DNA from: Gari tellinella
Lineage: Eukaryota; Mollusca; Bivalvia; Cardiida; Psammobiidae
Reading direction: 5' to 3'
Assembly (NCBI GenBank): GCA_922989275.2
Contig: OV277859.1
Location: forward strand, 85,060,198 to 85,124,197
Length of the DNA: 64,000 nucleotides
The first letter of the stretch is position 1. The number at the start of each line of letters is the position of its first letter. Below the pieces are notes generated by a model. It ran no database searches, was not told where the DNA came from, and worked only from the letters and a program-made list of their open reading frames with translations. Shown here in pieces: positions 62,401 to 64,000 of this stretch. Position numbers and translations under genes: made by a program.

Positions 62401-63593
62401 TGTTTTAGAGTGCAAAAATGACTAAAACAGTCATTTTTTTTTAATTAATAGGCAATAACTCAAAAATACCTTATGCGATTTTAGTAGTAATCAAACTAAA
62501 CCTTGATTTTATATCAATGAACTTTTTCAGCAAGTTTGTGGAAGATCGGATAAAAAATAGTTGAGTTAGAGAGCGGACAAAAAAGTGTGATAGTCTAACT
62601 GACTGATGGATAGACGAGCGGAGATAGATAACGGTTGCACACGGTGAAGTTGTATTCGGCTGTATCACGTGATACTAAGCCGTGTGGAAATGTTTCTGTC
62701 AGACGTTCTATTTTCGGTTTGTTATGATTTTAAATCGCCCTTTTTGGTGAATTAGGTCCGTCTTCATCATTTCATAGATCAGTTTGGCCCATAAGAATGT
62801 TCAAACATTATTATTAACCGTTATCGTATTTCAGGCATTGAGAAAAGGTCTGAAACACAATGGGACTTTAAGCTAAAAAGATGAAAACATGTTAAATTAA
62901 AATTAAATCTACGATATTTTTTTTCATTTCAAGGGGGGCAACTCGTACAAAACTTAAGATAGCTATACACAGTTACTAAAAGCCTGTTCCTGGTTTTGAA
63001 GACAGTTATCCACTCAAAGCAGCTTGAAAGTAAAGCTGAATGCGCTTTGTGCGCATTCTGCTTTACATTCAGCCGGCTTTAAGCTATCGTCTGATAGAAT
63101 GTGGAAAACTTGTTTTTAAAAGTGGTTTTGGGAGGTTTGGAGAGGTTTGGGGAGGTTTGAGGTCTTTAGACGGACAATGTGACAGCGGACATAGTAATTG
63201 TTTAGCAGACGGTGTATTTGGAACGCTCAGATGAACATCTAGGTCGTCATTAAAGTAGTAAAATACGAGGTCTTTATATATATTAACACTTATTATGTTA
63301 TTCGTGATATTACGTGCAATTGCAAAAAATTCATACCGTGGTAATTCATGGCAAGTCAAGATCTAAATTGTATAGCGTTCGTAAAGACGTTCCGTCAGGC
63401 AATATCAATAACTTTTTTTCTAACAAATTCTGAATGTTTTGCTGTAGCTGACGCTAAATGAATTTCATGTACAATATTACAAACATTTAGAAAATGAGTG
63501 TTTGCTTAATCATCAACATGGTCATAAAAGGTCATGTAATATAGTACTAACCATAGTGACATTATTACTTGAACCTTTTGCCTGACAAGACAT
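23290..63593 (-). CDS. ENPP: Ectonucleotide pyrophosphatase/phosphodiesterase, ENPP1/3 type, 20 exons
   Basis: Type II membrane ectoenzyme expected to hydrolyse extracellular nucleotides to nucleoside monophosphate plus pyrophosphate. Exons in transcription order: 63593-63552, 59591-59526, 59216-59029, 55317-55152, 53128-53009, 52093-52018, 50723-50690, 48811-48673, 48281-48173, 38456-38307, 36934-36778, 33690-33627, 32841-32754, 32171-32011, 29588-29418, 28806-28689, 27311-27240, 26402-26273, 25470-25317, 23448-23290; 2364 nt, 787 aa. Layout: cytoplasmic tail 1-28, TM 29-50, linker, phosphodiesterase domain from about 100, nuclease-like domain from about 560. Expected metal ligands are all present: D109, T145 (nucleophile), D265, H269, D312, H313, H427. 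The [11 protein letters not shown] to [10 protein letters not shown] insertion favours nucleotide-cleaving ENPP1/3 over lysophospholipase-type ENPP2. No somatomedin-B repeats. The nuclease-like Ca loop is altered. Confidence 0.92.
23521..23737. mobile_element. MITE family G, full copy in ENPP last intron
   Basis: GGGGCCCGTTCCATAAAACTTC at the left and GAAGTTTTATAAAACGGGCCCC at the right, 217 bp, 72 bases upstream of the exon 20 acceptor. Confidence 0.85.
23738..24873. other. ENPP intron 19, low-complexity stretch
   Basis: AT-rich. I see only a family F fragment (24050-24100). Confidence 0.4.
24874..25219. mobile_element. MITE family A, copy 7
   Basis: TATAGTGTTCCCTCTCTAC..GTAGGGAGGGAACTCTGTA, perfect hairpin 24976-25042. 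Confidence 0.85.
25317..25470 (-). CDS. ENPP: ENPP exon 19
   Basis: 154 nt, phase 2 to 0. [15 protein letters not shown] then [11 protein letters not shown], both ENPP1-3 hallmarks of the nuclease-like domain. Donor GTAAGC. Confidence 0.93.
25755..25925. mobile_element. Palindromic AT-rich MITE in ENPP intron 18
   Basis: CATGTTCATAATGCATTGGATTTA pairs with TAAATCCAATAAATTATGAAC further right; inside, AAAAACTCGTCG and CTCGTTTTTATC also pair. Confidence 0.65.
26273..26402 (-). CDS. ENPP: ENPP exon 18 (altered Ca loop)
   Basis: 130 nt, phase 1 to 2. [13 protein letters not shown] then [13 protein letters not shown], the site of the DxDxDG loop in ENPP1-3. Here it reads N669-x-N671-x-D673-G-x-x-E677, keeping oxygen ligands but losing two acidic charges. 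Confidence 0.9.
26860..26947. mobile_element. MITE family C, right half only
   Basis: GAGGCGCATTCTGCTTTGCTTTCAATCTGC to GAGTAAAGGGTTAA; the left half is missing. Confidence 0.65.
27240..27311 (-). CDS. ENPP: ENPP exon 17
   Basis: 72 nt, phase 1 to 1. [15 protein letters not shown] matches the family VPMYxxF segment. Donor GTAAGA. Confidence 0.85.
27718..28068 (-). pseudogene. LINE reverse transcriptase C-terminal fragment
   Basis: A 116-codon open frame starting [16 protein letters not shown] and containing [24 protein letters not shown] and [14 protein letters not shown], ending in TAG. This is the thumb and C-terminal part of a CR1/Jockey-like non-LTR RT (LERVQRRAARY..LGWxxLExRR..YSFFPRTIxxWNxLP). 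The catalytic palm is absent, so it is a 5'-truncated dead copy inside ENPP intron 16. The intact frame suggests a fairly recent insertion. Confidence 0.8.
28351..28562. mobile_element. MITE family J, copy 3
   Basis: TTAACTCTTTGCATGCTTGG..GCTAGTGTGCAAAAAA, GTCGTCTGC word, perfect hairpin 28456-28522 with TGATGAGACGCC arms. Confidence 0.8.
28596..28681. mobile_element. MITE family D, 86-bp deletion copy at a splice donor
   Basis: TACAGTAAAACCTCTCTATT and CAGAGAGGTTTTACTGTA nearly back to back. Its right end is at 28681, and the exon 16 donor GTATGT occupies 28688-28683. Confidence 0.88.
28689..28806 (-). CDS. ENPP: ENPP exon 16
   Basis: 118 nt, phase 0 to 1, acceptor TTATTTCAG, donor GTATGT. 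Encodes a two-Cys segment (SSCLLQD..AGCPKPL). Less conserved; accepted on phase, splice sites and position. A MITE begins about eight bases past the donor. Confidence 0.72.
28836..28980. mobile_element. Repeat family E, short copy
   Basis: TAACTCATTGACCACTGAAAC, AGTCTAGTCCC and TAGGGTGAAATGTGTTAA match other family E copies; the hairpin is lost. Confidence 0.55.
29161..29420. repeat. 31-bp minisatellite ending on the exon 15 donor
   Basis: TTACCTTGTTTTGTG starts recur at 29197, 29228, 29259, 29290, 29321, 29352, 29383 and 29414, exactly 31 apart, with alternating TTTATTGGATTAT and GTATTGAATTAAT halves. On the ENPP strand each unit carries an AAGGTAAT-like donor. Confidence 0.92.
29418..29588 (-). 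CDS. ENPP: ENPP exon 15 (start of nuclease-like domain)
   Basis: 57 codons, phase 0 to 0. [20 protein letters not shown] then APVWLTT, as in ENPP1-3. The donor GTAATA is contained in the last unit of a 31-bp minisatellite that continues into the intron. Confidence 0.87.
29762..31105 (+). mobile_element. 5'-truncated RT retroelement, copy 1
   Basis: The open frame begins at RYLDDIF, the RT catalytic YxDD box, continues through [20 protein letters not shown] and [16 protein letters not shown], then stops at TAA 30231-30233. The same frame then resumes to TAG at 30444 ([25 protein letters not shown]). A 650-bp 3' tail follows, with GTTGGGCGCCCCTAAACCC, GACCGTACCAAGGCGGGC and a TG microsatellite, ending near TCGTATTTATTT. 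Two further copies share the 3' end. The RT clade is not certain. Confidence 0.82.
31216..31367. mobile_element. MITE with ends TACAGTCGAACATCGATATC
   Basis: The left end pairs with the right end GAGATATCGAAATTCGACTGTA; TTAAGTCGAACTTACCC and GTTCGACTTAACC form a second pair. TA-CAGT ends again. Related fragments near 2160-2280 and 33445-33590. Confidence 0.8.
32011..32171 (-). CDS. ENPP: ENPP exon 14
   Basis: 161 nt, phase 1 to 0. [19 protein letters not shown] is an ENPP signature, followed by a Cys-rich linker (CTNG..CSCTSN) leading to the nuclease-like domain. Confidence 0.92.
32470..32717. mobile_element. MITE family I, copy in ENPP intron 13
   Basis: TTAACCCTTTCACTCTCAATG..GATCATGCCATGGGTTAAA, hairpin 32512-32577, AGACGACAATAAAGCG word, closely matching 54890-55136. 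Confidence 0.8.
32754..32841 (-). CDS. ENPP: ENPP exon 13
   Basis: 88 nt, phase 0 to 1. [12 protein letters not shown] then [11 protein letters not shown], the conserved end of the phosphodiesterase core. Donor GTATGG. Confidence 0.9.
33440..33610. repeat. Fragment related to the TCGAAC MITE
   Basis: AAAGTCGAACCTCGAACTCG and AAGTCGAACCTACCCACG recall 31216-31367; the right terminus is not found. Confidence 0.4.
33627..33690 (-). CDS. ENPP: ENPP exon 12 (last metal-binding His)
   Basis: 64 nt, phase 2 to 0. [11 protein letters not shown] matches the family GGxHGYD motif, with H427 the last metal ligand. Acceptor TTTGTAG, donor GTAAGT. Confidence 0.9.
33860..34110. mobile_element. Repeat family E with a divergent perfect hairpin
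   Basis: TTAACCCTTTGAAGTCTAG..GGGAGGAAAGAGTTAA. Hairpin 33938-34001: GACCCAGATCAGAGGGCTCC, loop GAAA, GGAGCCCTCTGATCAGGGTC. Same outer words (CAAACAGTG/CACTGTTTG) as other hairpins but a different, still paired, core. Confidence 0.82.
34393..35450 (+). mobile_element. 5'-truncated RT retroelement, copy 2
   Basis: Aligns with copy 1 from ACCTCTGTTGAGGACTTCC to the TCGTATTTATTT end. It carries the same in-frame TAA after SFLRQGI, one extra T in GAAAAGCTTTTTTAAACAG that breaks the frame, and a shorter TG run. The 5' end lies 627 bp further into the element than in copy 1 (the site matching about 30054). Confidence 0.85.
35527..35618. mobile_element. Short inverted-repeat element, TGACAAAACCTGCCTTATT ends
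   Basis: TGACAAAACCTGCCTTATTA pairs with TAATAAGGCAGGTTTTGTCA, with a 53-base interior. 92 bp in total. Confidence 0.85.
35856..36033. mobile_element. MITE family D, copy 5
   Basis: TACAGTAAAACCTCACTATT..GTAATAGAGAGGTTTACTGTA with inner pair AAGGTGACAGTAAAACAGAA and TTCTGTTTTACTGTCACATT. Confidence 0.88.
36247..36370 (+). pseudogene. LINE RT remnant with LHWLPI motif
   Basis: Frame reads [20 protein letters not shown] then [11 protein letters not shown] followed by a stop. QxIQN..AxLV..ALxxLHWLPI is the C-terminal signature of CR1/Jockey-type non-LTR RTs. Decayed; no open frame beyond. Confidence 0.7.
36778..36934 (-). CDS. ENPP: ENPP exon 11
   Basis: 157 nt, phase 1 to 2. [20 protein letters not shown] then [15 protein letters not shown], matching the PKRLH..RI region of ENPPs. 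Donor GTAAAT. Confidence 0.88.
36956..37300. mobile_element. MITE family A, copy 8, reversed, right end lost
   Basis: TACAATGCTCCCTCCCTACA at the left, perfect hairpin 37153-37220, then TAACGACTCCCTCCGAACAA, breaking off after TCTCCCATTTGG. It starts 22 bases from ENPP exon 11's acceptor side. Confidence 0.82.
37499..37985. mobile_element. Composite family H/C element
   Basis: CCGTCTAAAGACCCAAAACC then CTCCAGACCTCTCC pairs with GGAGAGGTTTGGGAG and GGTTTTGGGTCTATAGACG at the right. A family C hairpin lies inside at 37612-37683. A related half-copy is at 62995-63185. Confidence 0.7.
38307..38456 (-). CDS. ENPP: ENPP exon 10
   Basis: 150 nt, phase 1 to 1, acceptor TTCCTCTAG, donor GTATGT. Starts [10 protein letters not shown], completing the SDHGM motif from exon 9. 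Confidence 0.85.
38496..38682. mobile_element. MITE family D, copy 6, diverged
   Basis: TACAATAAAACCCCTCTATA..AAAATTATTCTACTGTA, inner GTGACAGCTTAAG. It starts 40 bases upstream of the ENPP exon 10 acceptor on the gene strand. Confidence 0.7.
38966..39202. mobile_element. MITE family C, copy 9
   Basis: ACCCTTTACCCAATAACCCG..GGGGGAAAGGGTTAA, near-perfect hairpin 39003-39070. Confidence 0.8.
39303..39478. mobile_element. Family I/J-like MITE with deleted hairpin
   Basis: TAACTCCTTCACTGCCGTG..GGCAGTGAAGGGGTTAA, TGTCGTCTGC word. Only GTCAAACAGTCAGGATC and AACTGTTTG remain of the hairpin. Confidence 0.65.
39640..40640. repeat. Diverged left shoulder of the telomere-like satellite
   Basis: Irregular units near 45-60 bp such as CCGTCGCCTTGAATCAATTG, GTGTCTATTAAAACC and CTAACCCTA. 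The TTGAATC variant occupies the place of CCAATATC in the core. Same strand sense as the core. Confidence 0.75.
41335..42190. repeat. 335-bp higher-order repeat inside the satellite
   Basis: The unusual unit series containing CGGCGCCCACTATACATTG and AAAACTATTGTCTAATAAAT recurs at 41335, 41670 and 42005, 335 bp apart (eight 42-bp units minus one base). Further copies near 44213 and 44590 are less regular. Confidence 0.85.
43599..44178 (-). mobile_element. 5'-truncated RT retroelement, copy 3 (tail only), inserted in satellite
   Basis: The minus strand shows the same tail as copies 1 and 2, from TTTTTCTCTCCCTCTCTG to GAGTCTTCTTTCGTATTTA, including GTTGGGCGCCCCTAAACCC and the TG run. Array units flank it cleanly: TTTTGTCTATCAAA on one side, AAACCCTTACTTTAACCG on the other. 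Confidence 0.9.
46661..47570. repeat. Diverged right shoulder of the satellite, inverted
   Basis: Units such as GATTCAAGGCGACGGTTAGG, GTTTTAATAGACACAAT and GGTTAGGGTTAGGG are the reverse complement of the left shoulder. Confidence 0.8.
47571..47860. other. Unclassified stretch after satellite
   Basis: GTGGAGTCTTACCACTCTGCC then TATTCTATCCTCCACC near 47670-47715 can pair weakly. No gene or known element recognised. Confidence 0.3.
47861..48107. mobile_element. MITE family C, copy 10
   Basis: TTAACCCAATTCCCCTATAG..TATGGGGGAAAGGGTTAA, hairpin 47995-48060 (AGAATGCGTCAAATGGCGCATTCT). It ends 66 bases from ENPP exon 9's donor. Confidence 0.82.
48173..48281 (-). CDS. ENPP: ENPP exon 9 (SDHG metal ligands)
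   Basis: 109 nt, phase 0 to 1. NIIVTSDHG holds D312 and H313; D265 to D312 spacing is 47, the family spacing as I recall it. Donor GTAGGT. The 9.7-kb intron after it contains the telomere-like satellite. Confidence 0.93.
48673..48811 (-). CDS. ENPP: ENPP exon 8 (PDSQGH metal ligands)
   Basis: 139 nt, phase 2 to 0. [22 protein letters not shown] holds D265 and H269 with the usual spacing of four. Acceptor TTTGCAG, donor GTAGTT. Confidence 0.94.
48849..49070. mobile_element. MITE family J, decayed copy
   Basis: GTTAACTCTGTGAACGC..CTAACGTGCAGAGTTAA ends, TGCCGTCTGCT word, hairpin reduced to GACGAGACGCCGTG and CGCCTCGTTGGATCC. Confidence 0.6.
49087..49440. mobile_element. MITE family A, copy 9
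   Basis: TACAGCGCTCCCTCTCTACA..GTAGAGAGGGAACACTGTA, hairpin 49185-49252 with one mismatch (GACGCTGCG). Confidence 0.87.
49441..50034. other. ENPP intron 7, worn repeats
   Basis: AACTTGATTCCAGATCAGACGCTGCGTTAGGAG near 49647-49690 is a remnant of a hairpin element. Otherwise AT-rich without structure I can name. Confidence 0.35.
50035..50600. repeat. Degenerate minisatellite of about 60-70 bp
   Basis: AGATGAATGTGGT-like words followed by TTGCTACAATTTGAAACAG recur about eight times (near 50059, 50131, 50200, 50258, 50437, 50508, 50565) with strong divergence. Confidence 0.65.
50690..50723 (-). CDS. ENPP: ENPP exon 7, 34-nt microexon
   Basis: Phase 1 to 2, giving [12 protein letters not shown] after joining. 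Acceptor TCTTCACAG, donor GTAAGA. It supplies the insertion-loop residues that distinguish nucleotide-cleaving ENPPs from autotaxin. Very short, but needed for both phase and homology. Confidence 0.82.
50985..51205. mobile_element. Repeat family E copy
   Basis: GTGTATACCCAGATCAGAGCG and GGTCTGCACTGTTTGTCAT are the collapsed hairpin; AACAAGACATATCTATTTGAAG and GGGTGAATGAGTT form the right end. Confidence 0.6.
51402..51545. mobile_element. MITE family C, copy 11
   Basis: TACCTTTACCCCATTGTCTG at the left, perfect hairpin 51449-51512 (AGAATGCGCCTTCAGGCGCATTCT), right part lost after CTACCATCTGCTAGG. Confidence 0.75.
51735..51900 (-). mobile_element. tRNA-derived SINE, copy 2
   Basis: The minus strand matches the body of 6605-6830: TTGCTCCACTTCACCCAGGT, AAAGAAGTCAATGTGC, CTGCAACTTGCGCCGT. 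The tRNA-like head is missing. Confidence 0.7.
52018..52093 (-). CDS. ENPP: ENPP exon 6
   Basis: 76 nt, phase 0 to 1. [20 protein letters not shown] matches the ENPP segment ending FWPGSD. Acceptor TATATAG, donor GTACGT. Confidence 0.9.
52123..52425. mobile_element. Family J-like MITE, decayed
   Basis: TAACCCCTTAACTGCCGTACC..TGCAGTGAATGGGTTAAA, hairpin 52165-52232 (GACGCCGCATTACGCTGCGC), GCAGACGACAAAT word. Confidence 0.6.
52600..52800. mobile_element. MITE family B, left end lost
   Basis: Hairpin 52624-52694 with changed paired core GCCCGGTAACCGGGC, right end AACGTTTTCTCCACTGTA. Confidence 0.82.
53009..53128 (-). CDS. ENPP: ENPP exon 5 (GLYPESHG)
   Basis: 40 codons, phase 0 to 0. [16 protein letters not shown] is a family hallmark; the Asn of ANRMYD is the substrate-side Asn of ENPPs. 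[10 protein letters not shown] follows, as in ENPP1/3. Confidence 0.94.
53205..53350. mobile_element. MITE family A, right end only
   Basis: TATGTAATTTTGAGAAGGAC, AGCAGACGACAAAAAAGC and GTAGGGAGGGAACACTGTA. It lies 77 bases upstream of the ENPP exon 5 acceptor. Confidence 0.7.
53437..53608. mobile_element. Long palindromic element in ENPP intron 4
   Basis: TAAATAAAGAGGTAATTTAAC and GAGTACAATACTGAATTC pair with GAATTCAGTATTGTACTC and GGTTAAATAACCTCTTA; the centre is CGGCTATCGCC. Arms about 75 bases. Confidence 0.88.
53763..54565. mobile_element. Mariner-like MITE with roughly 130-bp terminal repeats
   Basis: ATCTACGAGGGCGTTTAAAA, AGCAATGGCACTTGATCC and TTGCCTACACGATG at the left are complemented at the right (CATCGTGTAGGCAA, AAACGCCCTTCGTATATAT). 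ACGAGGGCGTTTxAAAAG resembles mariner-type termini. The interior has no ORF. Confidence 0.82.
54890..55136. mobile_element. MITE family I, copy in ENPP intron 4
   Basis: TTAACCTTTTCACTCTCTATG..GGATGTTAAAGGGTTAAA, perfect hairpin 54930-54996, AGCAGATGACAATGAAATGG. It ends 16 bases past the exon 4 donor. Confidence 0.82.
55152..55317 (-). CDS. ENPP: ENPP exon 4 (active-site nucleophile)
   Basis: 166 nt, phase 2 to 0, acceptor TTCGTTTCAG, donor GTAACT. Carries [14 protein letters not shown] (D109, metal) and [14 protein letters not shown] with nucleophile T145. The residue before it is Leu, where most ENPPs have Lys. Confidence 0.93.
55595..55680 (+). repeat. tRNA-like sequence in ENPP intron 3
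   Basis: TCCTCGATAACTCAGTTGGCAGAG resembles a tRNA 5' half with A box, and GTGTTCGATTCC a B box, followed by an AT-rich tail. Probably a SINE head or decayed tRNA pseudogene. Confidence 0.5.
55681..56360. other. ENPP intron 3, unassigned
   Basis: AT-rich, no ORF or inverted repeat noticed. Confidence 0.3.
56368..56560. repeat. Degenerate GCTTGCAATTC minisatellite
   Basis: GATTCGCTTGCAATTCGCTTG and later ATGGCAATTCGATAGCAG are 10-11 bp variants repeated about ten times. Confidence 0.65.
56849..58546. mobile_element. Long family B element, 1.7 kb, with nested insertion
   Basis: TACAGTGGAGAAAACGTTATTC at the left and GAATAACAGTTTTTCCACTGTA at the right, with sub-terminal AAACGCGTTTAAACG-type words on both sides. 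It holds a 532-bp TTAA-flanked insertion (57096-57627), but even without that it is over four times the 250-bp copies. No transposase ORF seen. Confidence 0.65.
57096..57627. mobile_element. Nested inverted-repeat element with an internal tRNA-like promoter
   Basis: TTAAAGGGACTCGCAACCGGAT pairs with ATCCGGTTGCGAGCCTCTTTAA. Inside, at 57399-57490, GGAGGTGGTAAAGGCG and a perfect B box GGTTCGAATCC. TTAA may be the target duplication. Confidence 0.75.
58605..58822. mobile_element. MITE family D, copy 7
   Basis: TACAGTAAAACCTCTCTATT..GTAATAGAGAGGTTTTACTGTA with inner AAGGTGACAGTAAAACAGAA. Confidence 0.88.
58868..59022. mobile_element. Palindromic element family F touching the exon 3 donor
   Basis: AGGGTCCAAGGTTATAACG pairs with TTTATAACCTTGAACCCT; TGACCAATCAAATGC pairs with GCATTTGATTGGTC. 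Its right end meets the exon 3 donor (59028-59023). Confidence 0.82.
59029..59216 (-). CDS. ENPP: ENPP exon 3 (rest of TM and stalk)
   Basis: 188 nt, phase 0 to 2. [14 protein letters not shown] completes the membrane span, followed by a Ser/Asp/Glu-rich stalk with only two Cys (CASQ..LPACPW). This is where vertebrate ENPP1-3 carry two somatomedin-B domains, absent here. Donor GTAGGC is directly followed by a palindromic repeat. Confidence 0.78.
59526..59591 (-). CDS. ENPP: ENPP exon 2 (basic stop-transfer and start of TM)
   Basis: 22 codons, phase 0 to 0, acceptor TATTTGCAG, donor [14 protein letters not shown] precedes the hydrophobic IIILIAVL, the usual positive-inside pattern of a type II anchor. 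Confidence 0.78.
59715..59870. mobile_element. Fragment of dispersed TAGCTCACCTGGC repeat
   Basis: TTAGCTCACCTGGCATGAAG, GTGTCCGTCGTCTGTCCGTCC and AACTCTCATTAGATCTTAAC recall a repeat common in bivalve genomes (from memory). Confidence 0.5.
59925..61030. repeat. 101-bp tandem array, 11 copies
   Basis: TTCATGTATAATACTGTTTG and CTCCTGTATGGAGGAAATAA recur at spacings of 86, 101, 101, 101, 101, 96, 96, 101, 101 and 101. The 96-bp form lacks one GAATT of GAATTGAATTGACAT. Each unit holds the hairpin TATCTCCTGTATGGAGGAAATA and an AATAAA. Confidence 0.93.
61482..61684. mobile_element. MITE family J, copy in ENPP intron 1
   Basis: TTAACCCTTATTCTGCTGCAC..GTAGGCACAGGGTTAA, TGTCGTCTGC word, hairpin 61589-61655 with a partly lost right arm (GGCGTCTTTTTAG). 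Confidence 0.75.
61740..62590. repeat. Tandem and inverted array of a roughly 160-bp unit
   Basis: AAAAACTCAGATATGCCACATGC at 61973 and 62293 and CAATAACTCAGATATACC/AAAAATACC at 62131 and 62450 give a 320-bp dimer period. The first unit (61760-61945) is inverted relative to the rest. Confidence 0.78.
62995..63190. mobile_element. Family C/H composite, half copy
   Basis: Hairpin 63019-63083 (GAATGCGCTTTGTGCGCATTC) then GTTTGGAGAGGTTTGGGGAGG and GGTCTTTAGACGGAC, matching 37499-37690 reversed. Confidence 0.7.
63552..63593 (-). CDS. ENPP: ENPP exon 1 (probable start, cytoplasmic tail)
   Basis: ATG at 63593-63591; 14 codons ([14 protein letters not shown]), donor GTTAGT, phase 0. It joins exon 2 in frame and gives a short cytoplasmic tail. 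There is no homology to support it, only phase and position. A MITE starts 9 bases upstream of the ATG. Confidence 0.5.
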
Positions 63594-63601
63594 CGTCTGC
63601 T

Positions 63602-63818
63602 TTAACCCTTATCGTGCTGAATTGTCGTCTGCTTCAAATGTGTCGTTGCGAAAATAGATCAACATCAAAATTAAAAATTAAACTATTCAAACTGAAGAAA
63701 TTTTGAGTATAAATGTCAAACCATTTGGATCCAGATTAGACGCCGCGTAACGCGGCGTCTTATCTGAATCCAAATTGTTTGCAAAATCCTGCTAAGGCGC
63801 TTAGCACGATAAGAGTTA
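63602..63818. mobile_element. MITE family J directly upstream of the ENPP start
   Basis: TTAACCCTTATCGTGCTG..CTTAGCACGATAAGAGTTA, TTGTCGTCTGCTTC word, hairpin 63717-63784 with a perfect GACGCCGCG core. Nine bases from the proposed ENPP ATG. Confidence 0.82.
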
Positions 63819-64000
63819 GAATTGTTCTCTGCAATATTTCTTGACTACTTAATTAAATGTATATTGACGGAGGTAATCTAAAATAAAAAAAAGGGTCAAA
63901 TAGTTGATCAGACGCCTATTCAGTTGTTGTCTCATCTTAATCATAACTGTTTCAAAATGAACGCCCAGTCGCGAATTAAGGGTATATTTAACCTACTTAG

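Overview
The window is eukaryotic, almost certainly mollusc and most likely bivalve nuclear DNA. It is AT-rich, and the genes are cut into short exons with GT..AG introns. The gene set is metazoan: a fatty-acid elongase, a class A neuropeptide-type receptor and an ectonucleotidase. The DNA between exons is packed with short inverted-repeat elements of a kind I associate with bivalves. The species cannot be named from this alone.

Three genes can be read. (1) Plus strand, 857-8557: a complete six-exon ELOVL4/7-type very-long-chain fatty acid elongase of 253 aa. (2) Plus strand, 16231-17325: an intronless 364-aa seven-transmembrane receptor of the FMRFamide-receptor-like class A group. (3) Minus strand, 63593-23290: a 20-exon ectonucleotide pyrophosphatase/phosphodiesterase (ENPP1/ENPP3 type) of 787 aa spread over 40 kb. 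I reconstructed it exon by exon with every splice phase consistent. It is a type II membrane protein with a full metal-ligand set in the phosphodiesterase domain and a C-terminal nuclease-like domain, but no somatomedin-B domains. The three genes do not form a pathway. Their shared feature is dense colonisation by repeats.

Region by region: 1-856 holds a MITE and the elongase upstream region. 857-8557 is the elongase, with MITEs, a foldback element and a SINE in its introns. 8558-16230 is intergenic and almost continuous MITEs, including a 350-bp palindrome. 16231-17325 is the receptor. 17326-23289 is intergenic MITEs plus a direct duplication. 23290-63593 is the ENPP gene. Its introns hold three copies of one 5'-truncated RT element, two other LINE fragments, a 31-bp minisatellite, a roughly 8-kb telomere-like 42-bp satellite block, a 101-bp tandem array and many MITEs. 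63594-64000 is a MITE directly upstream of the ENPP start codon.

The most unusual theme is a modular MITE ecosystem. About 20 near-perfect hairpins share the core GACGCCGCGTAACGCGGCGTC, usually next to the word GCAGACGAC. They sit inside elements whose terminal repeats are unrelated to one another, and the hairpin arms co-vary from copy to copy. A second theme is repeat boundaries lying within a few bases of ENPP splice donors (exons 3, 15 and 16).
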